From: BOG-908 sp963751795
Lineage (GTDB): Bacteria > Pseudomonadota > Alphaproteobacteria > Acetobacterales > Acetobacteraceae
Direction of reading: 5' to 3'
Assembly: GCA_963751795.1 (NCBI GenBank)
Contig: CAVVVI010000003.1
Coordinates: forward strand, 186,001 to 250,000
DNA length: 64,000 nt
Made by a program: the position numbers and the translations under genes. Positions 37,297 to 45,960 of the stretch are shown in pieces. The notes under the pieces are model-generated. The model ran no database searches. It saw only the letters and a program-made list of their open reading frames with translations, and had not been told where the DNA came from. The number at the start of each line of letters is the position of its first letter. The stretch's first letter is position 1.

Positions 37297-38250
37297 CTAA
37301 AGCGGCAGGAAGCCTTCGACCTCGACGAGCAGCTCCGGCCGGCAGATTTCCGCGTGCAGGATGAGGGCCGGGCGCAGGCCGGCCTGTGCGAGGACGGCTT
37401 GCACCGCGGGGAGGTCGGCCGCGTGCCGCACATAGGCCTTCAGGACCAGGCGCGCGGCCACGCCCTCCAGCGTCAGGCCGCCGCACTCGCTTAACAGGGC
37501 CGCGACGTTGCGCAGCGCCTCCTGTGCCTGCGCGGCGACGTCGCCGGCGTGCAGGCTGCGGTGGCCGACGATGCTGGCGGTGCCGGAGATGTGCAGCGCG
37601 TCGGCAGTGCGCAGCGCGCGCGAGAAGCTGGGGCGGTGCCGGCCGAACTGCGCCGGATAGTGGTAGGCGCTCACCTGGCGCGGGTTTTCCAAAGGCAGCC
37701 CGGGCCGGCGGGCGGCGATGAAGGCGACCACCGGCGGCCCGGCGCGCATGCCGAGCGCGCAGGCGGCCGGCGCTGCCGCCACGGCGCGGCCGGCTGCCAG
37801 GAAGGCGGCGTGGCGGCCGGTGTTGAAGCGGCGGTAGCGCTCGGTGCCCGCCTCCTCGCCGGTGATGGCGGACAGGTAGTTGAAGGCGCGGATCACGTGC
37901 GGGTGGCCGGTGCGGTCGGCGAGCGCGAACAGCCTGGCGTAGAGGTCCTGGGCCATGGCTTGCATGCCGGCGCACTCGGGCAGGCCGGGATCGACGATGG
38001 CGAAAATTGTGTCGCCGGCGATGGCGAAGCGGCAGCCATCGGCCGCGCCGTAGGTGGCGGGTTCGTCGGCGAGCCAGAGTTCGATCGCGGGCGCCTGGCC
38101 CAGCACGGCCATAGCGACAGGCGCTGCCGGCACCGCGGCGGCGAGCGGGATGGCGGCGCCGCCGAAGCCGAGCGCGCCGAGCACGGCCGAGCCGGGTGGC
38201 AGCGCACCGGCGGCGAGGTCTGCTTCGGAGACGATGAGAGGACGCAGCAT
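37297..38250 (-). CDS. Chorismatase of the FkbO/Hyg5/XanB2 family
   Basis: A 317-residue protein that matches the chorismatase family: ENPRQVSAYHYPAQFGRHRPSFSRA (about residues 200-225) and SGTASIVGHRSLHAGD with the downstream Q-x-x-x-x-x-x-N pattern, plus the RidA-like C-terminal half. Family members split chorismate to pyruvate and 3-hydroxybenzoate (Hyg5), a dihydroxy acid (FkbO), or both 3- and 4-hydroxybenzoate (XanB2, which feeds pigment and ubiquinone synthesis). Which product forms here cannot be read from sequence alone. It is a single gene next to a small SDHAF4 gene on the opposite strand. Confidence 0.85.
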   Translation of the reverse strand: MLRPLIVSEADLAAGALPPGSAVLGALGFGGAAIPLAAAVPAAPVAMAVLGQAPAIELWLADEPATYGAADGCRFAIAGDTIFAIVDPGLPECAGMQAMAQDLYARLFALADRTGHPHVIRAFNYLSAITGEEAGTERYRRFNTGRHAAFLAAGRAVAAAPAACALGMRAGPPVVAFIAARRPGLPLENPRQVSAYHYPAQFGRHRPSFSRALRTADALHISGTASIVGHRSLHAGDVAAQAQEALRNVAALLSECGGLTLEGVAARLVLKAYVRHAADLPAVQAVLAQAGLRPALILHAEICRPELLVEVEGFLPL

Positions 38251-38415
38251 CGGCGTGTGTCAGTGCGCCGCGATAACGTTTCGGCCCTGCCGGCCGGTGC
38301 GCCGCGTGCGCGTGGCTGCCCGCATCCCGCCCATGCGGCCCTCCTGTGTTGGTGCGGTCACGTCCCACACGGCGTCGGCGCTTGCAACCTGCTTGTGGCG
38401 GCCGACATTGGCGGC

Positions 38416-38583
38416 ATGACCGACACGACCAACACGCCGCCCGAGGGCGGCGCCACGCAGCAGGATGCCGGGCCGAAGCCCGATGCCGCGACGCCGCATC
38501 CCAAGGAGATCGGCGGCCCGAAAGGCCCCGAGCCCACGCGCTACGGCGATTGGGAAGTGAAGGGGCGCTGCACCGATTTCTGA
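38416..38583 (+). CDS. Succinate dehydrogenase assembly factor 4 (DUF1674)
   Basis: A 55-residue protein, too short for many gene callers, whose C-terminus EIGGPKGPEPTRYGDWEVKG followed by RCTDF is the signature of the DUF1674/SDHAF4 family. In mitochondria SDHAF4 binds the flavinylated SdhA subunit and aids complex II assembly; bacterial homologues are assumed to act similarly. The N-terminal half is disordered and Pro/Asp-rich. The end of the gene overlaps a possible ATT start of the next SDR gene. Confidence 0.88.
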   Translation: MTDTTNTPPEGGATQQDAGPKPDAATPHPKEIGGPKGPEPTRYGDWEVKGRCTDF

Positions 38584-39247
38584 GGCCGTAGGCGCCACGC
38601 TGGTTATCGGCGCATCCGGCGGCATCGGCGCGGCGCTGGTGGCGGCGTCTGGCCCCGGCTGCGTGGCGCTGGGCCGCGGCACCGCGCCGGGATTGGACCT
38701 GACCGACGAGGCAAGCATTGCCGCGGCCGCTGCCGTGGCGCGCGCGCGTGGCCCGTTCGTGCGCATCATCGATGCTACCGGCGCGCTCACCATCGACGGG
38801 CACGGGCCGGAACGCCGGTTGGCCGAGCTCGATCCGGCGGTGATGGCGCGGGCCTTTGCCATCAACGCCATTGGCCCGGCGCTGCTGATCAAGCATTTCG
38901 CCGAGCTGCTGCCGCGCCAGGGGCGCAGCGTGTTCGCCACGTTGTCGGCCCGGGTGGGCAGCATCGGCGATAACCGGCTGGGCGGCTGGTACTCGTATCG
39001 GGCGTCGAAGGCGGCGCTCAATCAGGTGGTGCGCACGGCTGCCGTCGAAATCGCACGTCGCCGGCCGCAGGCGCTGCTGCTGGCGCTGCACCCCGGCACG
39101 GTGCGCACCGGGCTGTCGGCCCCGTTCGTGGCGCCCGATCAGGCGATGGATGCGGCCGATTGCGCGGCGCGGCTGCTGGCCGTGATGGATGGTGCCGCCA
39201 TCAGCGGAAGCTTCCTCGACTACGCCGGTGCGGCGGTCGCGTGGTGA
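38576..39247 (+). CDS. Short-chain dehydrogenase, possibly starting at ATT
   Basis: The Rossmann motif (TLVIGASGGIGAALVAAS) begins at codon ~38597, and the Y-x-x-x-K site is intact (YRASK), with Ser in TLSARVG. The protein resembles CsgA-like SDRs. No ATG, GTG or TTG lies between the in-frame stop at 38558 and the Rossmann motif; the first conventional start (GTG 38639) would delete that motif. ATT 38576, with AAGGGG about 10 nt upstream and overlapping the SDHAF4 stop, is the best candidate; CTG 38600 is another. It could also be an N-terminally damaged gene. About 223 residues. Confidence 0.7.
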   Translation: MSEAVGATLVIGASGGIGAALVAASGPGCVALGRGTAPGLDLTDEASIAAAAAVARARGPFVRIIDATGALTIDGHGPERRLAELDPAVMARAFAINAIGPALLIKHFAELLPRQGRSVFATLSARVGSIGDNRLGGWYSYRASKAALNQVVRTAAVEIARRRPQALLLALHPGTVRTGLSAPFVAPDQAMDAADCAARLLAVMDGAAISGSFLDYAGAAVAW

Positions 39248-39260
39248 GGCGGGCGGCGGA

Positions 39261-41396
39261 TCAGCCTTCGCTGCGCTGCAGGGCTGCCAGCTGTGCCTGC
39301 AATGTGAGGGTGACGCCGGTGGGCGCGTAGGCGTGCACCACCTGGGCCTGCAATTCGCTGCTGAGGCTGCGCTCGATCAGGCGTGAACCGAAGCCGCGAT
39401 GGCTGGGCGGCGCCACGACGGGGCCGCCGCATTCGGCCCAGAGGAAGCTGAGCTGGCCGGCTTCGACCGACCAGCGCACCTCCACATGGCCGGCCTCCGA
39501 CGAGAGCGCGCCGTATTTGACCGCGTTGGTGCCCAGCTCGTGCAGGACGAGCGCCACCGAGAGGGCCGCCTGGGAGCCGAGCGTCACCTCCGGCCCCTCG
39601 ATCGTGAGCCGGGCGCGGCCGTCGATCGGCGGAGCGTGCAACTGCGCGGCGGCTTCGACCAGGTTGCGCAGGCCCGCCTGGGTCCAGCTGCCCTGCATCA
39701 GCACGTCATGCGCGGCGCTGAGCGCCAGCAGCCGGGCGCCGAAGGCATCGCGCGCTTCGGCCATTGCCCCCTCGCCGCGCAGGGTCTGGCGGGCGAGGGA
39801 GTGCACCACGGCCAGCGTGTTCTTCACCCGATGCGCCAGCTCCTGCATCAGCAGGCCCTGGCGCTGCTCGGCTTCGCGCTGCTCGGTGACGTCCACCAGC
39901 GCGCCGGGCAGGCGCACCGGCACGCCGGCTTCATTGCGCACCAGGCGGCCGCGGGCCACCACCCAACGGTGCGAGCCGTCGGCCTGTGTCAGCCGGTGTT
40001 CCAGGTGCAGGCTGTCCGCGCCGCCAATCAGCCGGGCGAGCTGGGCGCGCACTTCGGCCGCGTCGTCGGCGTGCATGCTGCGGAAGATCAGCTCCACCGG
40101 TGCGCCCGCGGCGGCCTGGGCCGGATCGATGCCGTGCAGGCGCGCGAAATTGGCGTCGCCGTAGATGGTGCCGGCCAGCAGGTCCACGTCGTAGATGCCG
40201 ACCATGGTGGATGCGCCCAGCGCCAGCTGCAGCCGTTCCTCGCTGCGCAGCAGGCGCTGCTGGGCTTCCCGCGCCACGGTGACGTCGCGGCCCACCGCGA
40301 CCAGGCGCGCCGGGTGACCGTCGGGCCCGGGCAGGGCCGATACGGCGATGTCCCACCATTTCGGGGATCCCTTATGCGTGGGGCAGTAGCCCTCGAATCG
40401 CCCCACGGCGCCGGCGCGGGCCTGGACAAGCGCGGTCTGCGCCACCGCCTGCTGCTCGCTCTGCCAGATCTGCGACCAGGGCTGGCCGACCAGGGAAGCG
40501 GGATCGGTGATCTCCATGGCCGCCAGGCCGCCGGGGCTGACGAATTGCGTGTTGCCGTCGAGGTCCATGACCACGATGGCGTCGCGGCTGCTCTCCAGGA
40601 TCAGCGAGTTGAGCGTCTGCGCTTCGCGCAGCTCCGTCTCGGCGCGCTTGACGGCGGTGAGGTCGCGCGAGACGGCGAGCAGCCGTTCCGGACGCCCCTG
40701 CGCATCCAGGATGGGCGTGATCTGCACATCCCAGAAGCGGGGCGTGCCGGCAAAGGTGGGGGCTTCGCCCTGGAAACGGCCGACGCCGCCCTCGCGCGCC
40801 GCCTGCATGGCCTGCATCGCCGCGACGTGGCCGCTGCCGCGCCATGTTTCGGGCCAGTTGCAGCCGCGCACCGCGTTGAAGTCGCTGACCTCCATGGCGC
40901 GCTGCCCGCCCTCGCTCATGAACTGCAGGCCGCCATCGAGGTCGAGCACCTTGATGCAGTCGCCCGAAGCGGCGAGCACGCTGCGCAGGAATTCCGAATC
41001 GGCCCGCTGGCGTTCGTCGGCCAGGCGCTGGGCGGTGCGGTCGCGCAGGATCTTCAGAAAGCCGTGCACGCCGCCGGCCTTGTCGCGCAGCGGCAGCATC
41101 TCGCCGCTGGCCCAGAAGCAGGTGCCGTCCCGCCGCAGGTGCCACCGCTCGTCATTGCCACGGCCGTGCACCAGGGCGGCTTCCATCTCGGCCTGCGGCA
41201 CGCCGCGGGCGCAATCCTCGCGCGTGAAGAATGTGCTGGCCGGCCGGCCCAGCATGTCCTCCGACGACCAGCCGAAGATGGCGTGCGCGCCCTCGCTCCA
41301 GCTCGTTACCAATCCGTTGCGGTCGAGTGCAATGATAGCGTAGTCGAGCGCCGTCTCGAGCAGGGCTTCGAGTACCCTTTCACTCACCAGCGTCAT
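39261..41396 (-). CDS. Multi-PAS sensor histidine kinase, HWE/HisKA_2 type
   Basis: A 711-residue cytoplasmic sensor kinase. Four PAS domains in series occupy residues ~5-500 (the first begins LETALDYAIIALDRNG, and the others have D-x-x-G...F-x-S or similar). The kinase core has ELAHRVKNTLAVVHSLARQT, with the phospho-acceptor His, and the ATP domain ALVLHELGTNAVKYGAL, both typical of HWE kinases common in alphaproteobacteria. No membrane segment is seen, so the signal is probably cytoplasmic (light, redox or a small molecule). The partner regulator is not in the window. Confidence 0.92.
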   Translation of the reverse strand: MTLVSERVLEALLETALDYAIIALDRNGLVTSWSEGAHAIFGWSSEDMLGRPASTFFTREDCARGVPQAEMEAALVHGRGNDERWHLRRDGTCFWASGEMLPLRDKAGGVHGFLKILRDRTAQRLADERQRADSEFLRSVLAASGDCIKVLDLDGGLQFMSEGGQRAMEVSDFNAVRGCNWPETWRGSGHVAAMQAMQAAREGGVGRFQGEAPTFAGTPRFWDVQITPILDAQGRPERLLAVSRDLTAVKRAETELREAQTLNSLILESSRDAIVVMDLDGNTQFVSPGGLAAMEITDPASLVGQPWSQIWQSEQQAVAQTALVQARAGAVGRFEGYCPTHKGSPKWWDIAVSALPGPDGHPARLVAVGRDVTVAREAQQRLLRSEERLQLALGASTMVGIYDVDLLAGTIYGDANFARLHGIDPAQAAAGAPVELIFRSMHADDAAEVRAQLARLIGGADSLHLEHRLTQADGSHRWVVARGRLVRNEAGVPVRLPGALVDVTEQREAEQRQGLLMQELAHRVKNTLAVVHSLARQTLRGEGAMAEARDAFGARLLALSAAHDVLMQGSWTQAGLRNLVEAAAQLHAPPIDGRARLTIEGPEVTLGSQAALSVALVLHELGTNAVKYGALSSEAGHVEVRWSVEAGQLSFLWAECGGPVVAPPSHRGFGSRLIERSLSSELQAQVVHAYAPTGVTLTLQAQLAALQRSEG

Positions 41397-41505
41397 TTCG
41401 GATATCGCTTCATTCCGGGACTATTTGGGCCCGGGCCGCGCAACGCAAGCAGTTCTTCGTGAGCGGAGGAAACTATTGCCGATGCGGCGTCGCGCGCTTC
41501 GCCGG

Positions 41506-42720
41506 TCAGGCGGCTTCCTGCATCATCGCGCGCACCTTGGGGTAGATGGAGTTCGTCCAGGTGCGGCCGCTGAAGACGCCGTAATGGCCGGCGCCGGTCT
41601 GCAGGTAATAGCTTTTTTTCGCGGCGGGGATGTTGCTGCACAGATCGAGTGCCGCCATCGTCTGGCCGACGCCGCAGATGTCGTCGCGCTCGCCTTCGAT
41701 CACCATCAGGGCGGTGCGGCGGATGGCGGACGGGTCCACCGGCTTGCCGTGCCAGGTCATCTGGCCGCGGGCCAGAAGGTGGTCCTGGAACACGCGGCCG
41801 ACCGTCTCGAGGTAGAATTCGGCCGGCAGATCGGCCACCGCGAAATACTCGTCGTAGAAGCGGTCGTGGGCCGCGGCACCTTCCGCATCGCCGGTGAACA
41901 GGCGGCGGAGCTGGGTGAGCTGGGCGTTGATGTGGCGATCGGCGTTCATCGCCATGAACGAGGCAAGCTGGTAGAAGCCGGGATAGACACGGCGTCCGGC
42001 GCCGGCATAGCGGGCCGGCACGCGGGAGATCGCCTTCTTCTCGTATTCGGCGATGGTCTGCTTCTTGGCCATCACGTTCACACGGGTGGGGCTGCAGCGC
42101 GTGTCGATCGGGCCGGCCATCAGCGTGAGGGTGCGGGGCTGGGCGGGGTTGCGCGCCTCGGCCATCACCGCGGTCGCCATCAGCGCCGGCACGGCGGGCT
42201 GGCAGATGGCCAGCAGGTGGGTATCGGGGCCGAGCGTCTCGAGGAAGGTGATCAGGTGGTCCACATACTCGTCGAGCCCGAAGCGGCCGGCATCGACCGG
42301 CACGTCGCGCGCGTTGTGCCAATCGGTGATGTAGACGTCGAAATCGGCCAGCATCGTCTGCACGGTGGGGCGTAGGAGGGTCGCGAAATGGCCCGACATG
42401 GGGGCCACCACCAGCACCTTGGGCTGCGGCGTCAGGCAATCCTTCTCGAACCGCAGCAGGCTGCCGAACGGGGTCGAGGTGATCACCCGCTCGGTGATGG
42501 CGACGGCGCGGTTGTCCATCTCGACAGCGGTGATGCCGAAGGGCCGCCGCGCCTGGGTGATGACGGACGAGGTGAACAGCTCGGACCCCGCCTCCATCAG
42601 CCGGATGGCGGGGAACTGCCGCAGCTTCGGCATACGGTTCAGCGTTTCCAGCCATAGCCCCGCCATCGCCCGGGCGGGCGCCAGCATGTCGGACTGGGCC
42701 TGGTACATTTGATACAGCAT
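41506..42720 (-). CDS. phaZ: Intracellular polyhydroxyalkanoate depolymerase
   Basis: Degrades stored polyhydroxybutyrate granules. The 404-residue sequence fits the intracellular PhaZ family, whose nucleophile is a cysteine. The triad appears as Cys173 (AICQPAVPA), Asp346 or Asp347 (GERDDICG) and His379 (GAGHYGVFSG). The N-terminus LYQMYQAQSDMLAPARAMA is conserved in the family and fixes the start at ATG 42720, although the frame extends upstream to 42924. A histidine kinase gene lies downstream on the same strand after 109 bp. Confidence 0.92.
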   Translation of the reverse strand: MLYQMYQAQSDMLAPARAMAGLWLETLNRMPKLRQFPAIRLMEAGSELFTSSVITQARRPFGITAVEMDNRAVAITERVITSTPFGSLLRFEKDCLTPQPKVLVVAPMSGHFATLLRPTVQTMLADFDVYITDWHNARDVPVDAGRFGLDEYVDHLITFLETLGPDTHLLAICQPAVPALMATAVMAEARNPAQPRTLTLMAGPIDTRCSPTRVNVMAKKQTIAEYEKKAISRVPARYAGAGRRVYPGFYQLASFMAMNADRHINAQLTQLRRLFTGDAEGAAAHDRFYDEYFAVADLPAEFYLETVGRVFQDHLLARGQMTWHGKPVDPSAIRRTALMVIEGERDDICGVGQTMAALDLCSNIPAAKKSYYLQTGAGHYGVFSGRTWTNSIYPKVRAMMQEAA

Positions 42721-42847
42721 GGTGATAGACTGGACCTGTACTCGCAGTTGCGAAAGAGGCGGCGAGCCGAAGATTGACGCCCGAGACGTTGCCGGGTTGC
42801 GCGACGGCGCGCCACTGGCGGCGAGCGCCGATGGCAGGAGAGCATGA

Positions 42848-43552
42848 ATGGCCGAACAAAACCTCAAGAGCGGGCGGCAGCCAAAGGCGGCAGGCCGGGC
42901 GATGCTGACCATCAGCAGCCGCAACTACTCCTCGTGGTCGTTGCGCGGCTGGCTGTTGCTGCGCTGGTCGGGCCTGCCATTCGGCGTGCAGCGCATCGCC
43001 AATGACGACGCGGTGGCGCGCGCCGAGCTGCTGCAGCAGGCCAGCTCCACCCGCATCCCGTCGCTGAATCACCAGGGGCTGGAGATGTGGGGCGTGCTGG
43101 CGATCGCGGAGTATCTGCACGAGGTGGCGCCGGGCGCCGGGCTGTTGCCGGCCGAGGCAGGCGCGCGGGCCCGCTGCCGATCGGTCAGCAGCGAGATGCA
43201 GGGCGGATTCGCGGTGCTGCGGGCCGGGCTGCCGGTAAACCTGCACGCGTTCCGGCCGAACTTCCCCCTGTGGTCGGGCGTGCGGGCCGATATCGCGCGA
43301 ATCTGCGAAATCTGGCGCGAATGCCTGGCGGCGTATGGCGGCCCCTATCTGTTCGGGCCGGCGCTGTGCCTGGCAGACGCGATGTTCGCGCCCGTCTGCA
43401 CCCGGTTCACCACCTACGACGTCGATCTGGACCCGGTCTGCGCCGCCTACCGGGAGCGCATCATGGCGCTGCCCGACATGCAGGCCTGGATCGCCGAGGC
43501 CAAGCTGGAGCCCGAGATGATGAGCGAGCTGGAGGTGGAAGGCGAGTTCTAG
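42848..43552 (+). CDS. Glutathione S-transferase family protein
   Basis: A 234-residue GST-like protein: an N-terminal thioredoxin fold starting TISSRNYSSWSLRGWLLLRWSG, with Ser in the N-terminal active-site region, a cis-Pro in STRIPSL, and the helical C-terminal domain with LFGPALCLADAMFAPVCTRF. An N-terminal extension of ~18 residues precedes the fold, so the true start may be the second ATG at 42902. Divergent from phaZ. Its last codon overlaps the stop of the convergent VOC gene. Confidence 0.88.
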   Translation: MAEQNLKSGRQPKAAGRAMLTISSRNYSSWSLRGWLLLRWSGLPFGVQRIANDDAVARAELLQQASSTRIPSLNHQGLEMWGVLAIAEYLHEVAPGAGLLPAEAGARARCRSVSSEMQGGFAVLRAGLPVNLHAFRPNFPLWSGVRADIARICEIWRECLAAYGGPYLFGPALCLADAMFAPVCTRFTTYDVDLDPVCAAYRERIMALPDMQAWIAEAKLEPEMMSELEVEGEF

Positions 43553-43962
43553 CCGGGCGGGGCGGCGGCCGGGGGTGCGGCGGGTGCCGCGAAGCCGATG
43601 ATGTTGCCGGCGGGATCGTGCAGGTAGATCTCGTCGGCGCCGTAGAAGGTGGTGCGGCGCGGGACGGCCACCGGCGCGGTGGCGCAGGCGGCGAGCACCG
43701 GGGCGAGGTCGGCGACGCTGAGGTAGAGCAGGCTGGAGCGCACCCCGCCGGTGACCGCTTGGGTATCCTCCTGCGCCGAGGCGCGCGTCTGCAGCATGAT
43801 CTCGATGCTGCCGCAGGCAAGGATGGCGAAGGCGAACGGCTCGGCCTGCGGGACCGTCATGCCCAGCTCGAAGCCGAGCCTGCGCCAGAACGGCAGGCTG
43901 GGCGCGATGGCATCGACGACGAGGATCGGCGTGAGTGATTTCAGCTGCACGTCGCTGCCCAT
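43549..43962 (-). CDS. VOC superfamily (glyoxalase/bleomycin-resistance-like) protein
   Basis: A 137-residue protein of the vicinal oxygen chelate superfamily. The first beta-alpha-beta half begins LTPILVVDAIAPSLPFWRRLGFELG and the second ends with EIYLHDPAGNIIGFA; the metal-ligand Glu in SIEIMLQ is present. Ala/Pro-rich residues end the chain. I chose the ATG at 43962, where GGCAGGAAG lies upstream; the frame opens further back at 44064. Enzymatic role unknown. Confidence 0.82.
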   Translation of the reverse strand: MGSDVQLKSLTPILVVDAIAPSLPFWRRLGFELGMTVPQAEPFAFAILACGSIEIMLQTRASAQEDTQAVTGGVRSSLLYLSVADLAPVLAACATAPVAVPRRTTFYGADEIYLHDPAGNIIGFAAPAAPPAAAPPG

Positions 43963-44123
43963 CTTCCTGCCTTTGCGAGACCCGCGGGCAGGGGCGCCGG
44001 CAGGTGATGCGGGAAGCCAACAGGCCCGGCATGCGGGCGTCAAGGGCTGGCCTGCGCCGGCCAAAGGGTATCTGTTGGGCCTTTCTGCGGGACGCCGTCC
44101 TGCCTGCTGGGACGCGACCGCCG

Positions 44124-44390
44124 ATGGCCGAAATGCTTCTGGACGTCAAAGGACTGAACTGCCCGCTGCCGGTGCTGCGCGCCAACCGGGCGCTGCGTGG
44201 GCTGGAGCCGGGGCAGAAACTGCGCGTGCTGGCCACCGACCGGGCGGCGATCGGCGATTTTCGCGCGTATTGCCGCGAGACCGGCCACGATCTGCTGGCC
44301 TTCAGCGAGGAGGCCGGCACGCTGAGCTTCACCATACGCCGGCGCCCGCAACGGCCCGACGAGTTGCCGCCGGAAGGCGCTGCGCCGTGA
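44124..44390 (+). CDS. TusA/SirA-like sulfurtransferase
   Basis: An 88-residue TusA-family protein with the diagnostic NCPLPVLRA motif (active Cys13) and the short alpha/beta fold through AYCRETGHDLLAFSEEAG. Family members pass persulfide sulfur in tRNA thiolation, molybdenum-cofactor or sulfur-oxidation pathways; some participate in selenium handling, though nothing local indicates this. The last codons overlap the GTG start of the next gene (GTGA), indicating coupling with the deacetylase-family gene. Confidence 0.85.
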   Translation: MAEMLLDVKGLNCPLPVLRANRALRGLEPGQKLRVLATDRAAIGDFRAYCRETGHDLLAFSEEAGTLSFTIRRRPQRPDELPPEGAAP

Positions 44391-45308
44391 GGCGGGTGGC
44401 GCTGTTCAGCCATCTGGCGTGCCTGGCACATGACCCGGGGGCGGGCCATGCCGAACGGCCGGACCGGCTGCGCGCCGTGCTGGCTGCATTGGAGCACCCC
44501 GATTTCGACAGCCTGCTGCGCGAGCAGGCGCCGCTGGCCACGCGGGCGCAGCTCTGCCTGGCGCATCCGGCTGGCTACGTGGACGCCATCCTGGCGCTGC
44601 ACCCGCAACCGGGCGACCTGCTGTGCCTGGACGCCGACACTTTCGTGGGGCCGGGCAGCGTGGAGGCGGCGCGCCATGCCGCCGGTGGCGCCGTGGCGGC
44701 GCTGGACGCGGTGATGGAGGGCTGGGCGGATTGCGCCTTTGCCGCCGTGCGGCCGCCCGGCCACCATGCCGAGGCGCGGCAGGCGATGGGGTTCTGCCTG
44801 TTCAACAGCGTGGCGGTGGCCGCCCACCACGCACGCGCGCGCTGGGGGATGCGCCGCATCGCGGTGGTGGATTTCGATGTGCATCACGGCAACGGCACGC
44901 AGCACATGTTCCAGGACGACGCGGATCTGTTCTATGCGAGCAGCCACCAGATGCCCTGCTACCCGGGCACCGGGGCGGCGCGCGAGCGCGGCGTGGCCGG
45001 CAACATCGTCAATCTGCCGCTGGCCCCGGGTTCGGGCGGCGATCGCCTTCCGCGCCGCGTGGTCCGGCCACGGCCTGCCGGCGCTGCGCGCTTTCGCGCC
45101 GGAGCTGCTGATCATCTCGGCCGGCTTCGATGCTCACCGGGCCGACCCGCTGGCGCAGCTGGAGCTGGAGACGGCCGATTTCGGCTGGATCACCGGCGAG
45201 TTGCTGGCCTGCGCGCCGCGCGTGATCTCCGTGCTGGAAGGCGGCTACGACCTCGCCGCGCTGGCGGCATGCACGGCCGAGCACGTGCGGACGCTGATCG
45301 CCGCCTGA
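44387..45308 (+). pseudogene. Histone-deacetylase/acetoin-utilisation family gene with frameshift
   Basis: A class II HDAC-like amidohydrolase: the N-terminal two thirds (frame from GTG 44387, GGAAGG 9 nt upstream) carry RPPGHHAE and VDFDVHHGNGTQHMF, the zinc/His catalytic motifs. The C-terminal third (FRAAWSGHGLPAL..., ISAGFDAHRADPLAQL, VLEGGYD) is in the +1 frame. The two join if one C near 45044 is removed (GGCGAT-c-GCCTTC). With that fix the protein is about 306 aa, a full-length family member. A sequence error is as likely as a real mutation. Confidence 0.8.
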
Positions 45309-45400
45309 AGCGCCGCACCCGCACCGCGGCCCGCCTCACTTGCAATAAGGCGCAAGCTTGCCGACATGCCTGGATGCCGGCGCGCCAAAACGGGAGTCGG

Positions 45401-45434
45401 CACTGTCTCGCTCATTCAGGAGGAGGCTCGCGCT
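45401..45434 (+). promoter_or_regulatory. ROSE-like RNA thermometer element upstream of hsp20
   Basis: The leader contains TCGCT (45408-45412) five bases before AGGA (45418-45421) of the Shine-Dalgarno AGGAGG. This is the U(U/C)GCU motif of ROSE elements, which pairs imperfectly with the ribosome site through a G-G mismatch and opens on heating. ROSE leaders are well established for alphaproteobacterial small heat-shock genes. The full upstream fold was not computed. Confidence 0.5.
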
Positions 45435-45884
45435 TTGAGCACCAGGCTGTTCACCTCGCCGCTGTTTCTCGGCTTCGATCATCTCGAGCAGATGATGGAG
45501 CGGGCGGCCAAGACATCGTCGGACGGCTATCCGCCCTACAATATCGAGCAGACCGGCCCGACCGCCCTGCGCATCACGCTGGCCGTGGCCGGCTTCACCA
45601 TGGACGACCTGCAGATCACGCAGGAGGACAACCAGCTGGTGATCCGTGGCCGGCAGGCCGACGACACGCAGGGCCGCGTATTCCTGCATCGGGGCATCGC
45701 CGCGCGGCAGTTCCAGCGCGCTTTCGTGCTGGCCGAGGGGATCGAGGTGGGTGGCGCCTGGCTGGATAGCGGCCTGCTGCATGTCGATCTCTCGCGCCCG
45801 CAGCCGGAGCCGAAGGTGCGGCATATCGAGATCGCTCGGCCCGAAGGTGGCCGGCGCACCAAGATCGTGGACGGGCAAGGCTAG
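45435..45884 (+). CDS. Small heat-shock protein, Hsp20/IbpA type
   Basis: A 149-residue ATP-independent chaperone. The alpha-crystallin domain (residues ~38-130) begins PPYNIEQTGPTALRITLAVAGF and includes LVIRGRQ and FLHRGIAARQFQRAFVLAEGI, which are class-A alphaproteobacterial Hsp20 blocks. The start is TTG 45435, fixed by AGGAGG 8 nt upstream. A ROSE-like motif overlaps that ribosome site, suggesting heat-controlled translation. The next gene is the DUF1150 protein that usually accompanies Hsp20 in alphaproteobacteria. Confidence 0.93.
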   Translation: MSTRLFTSPLFLGFDHLEQMMERAAKTSSDGYPPYNIEQTGPTALRITLAVAGFTMDDLQITQEDNQLVIRGRQADDTQGRVFLHRGIAARQFQRAFVLAEGIEVGGAWLDSGLLHVDLSRPQPEPKVRHIEIARPEGGRRTKIVDGQG

Positions 45885-45960
45885 GCGGTTCGCGCCGAGC
45901 TTGCGTTTTTGTGGGCGTGGCGCCGCTGGTTTTGGCGGGTCCGCTCGGGAGTAGCACCTG

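Noticed and set aside
41393..45115. 1240-aa open frame running across phaZ, GST and TusA-like genes
   Set aside because: It shifts between shadows of several confirmed genes on both strands and has no consistent domain content.
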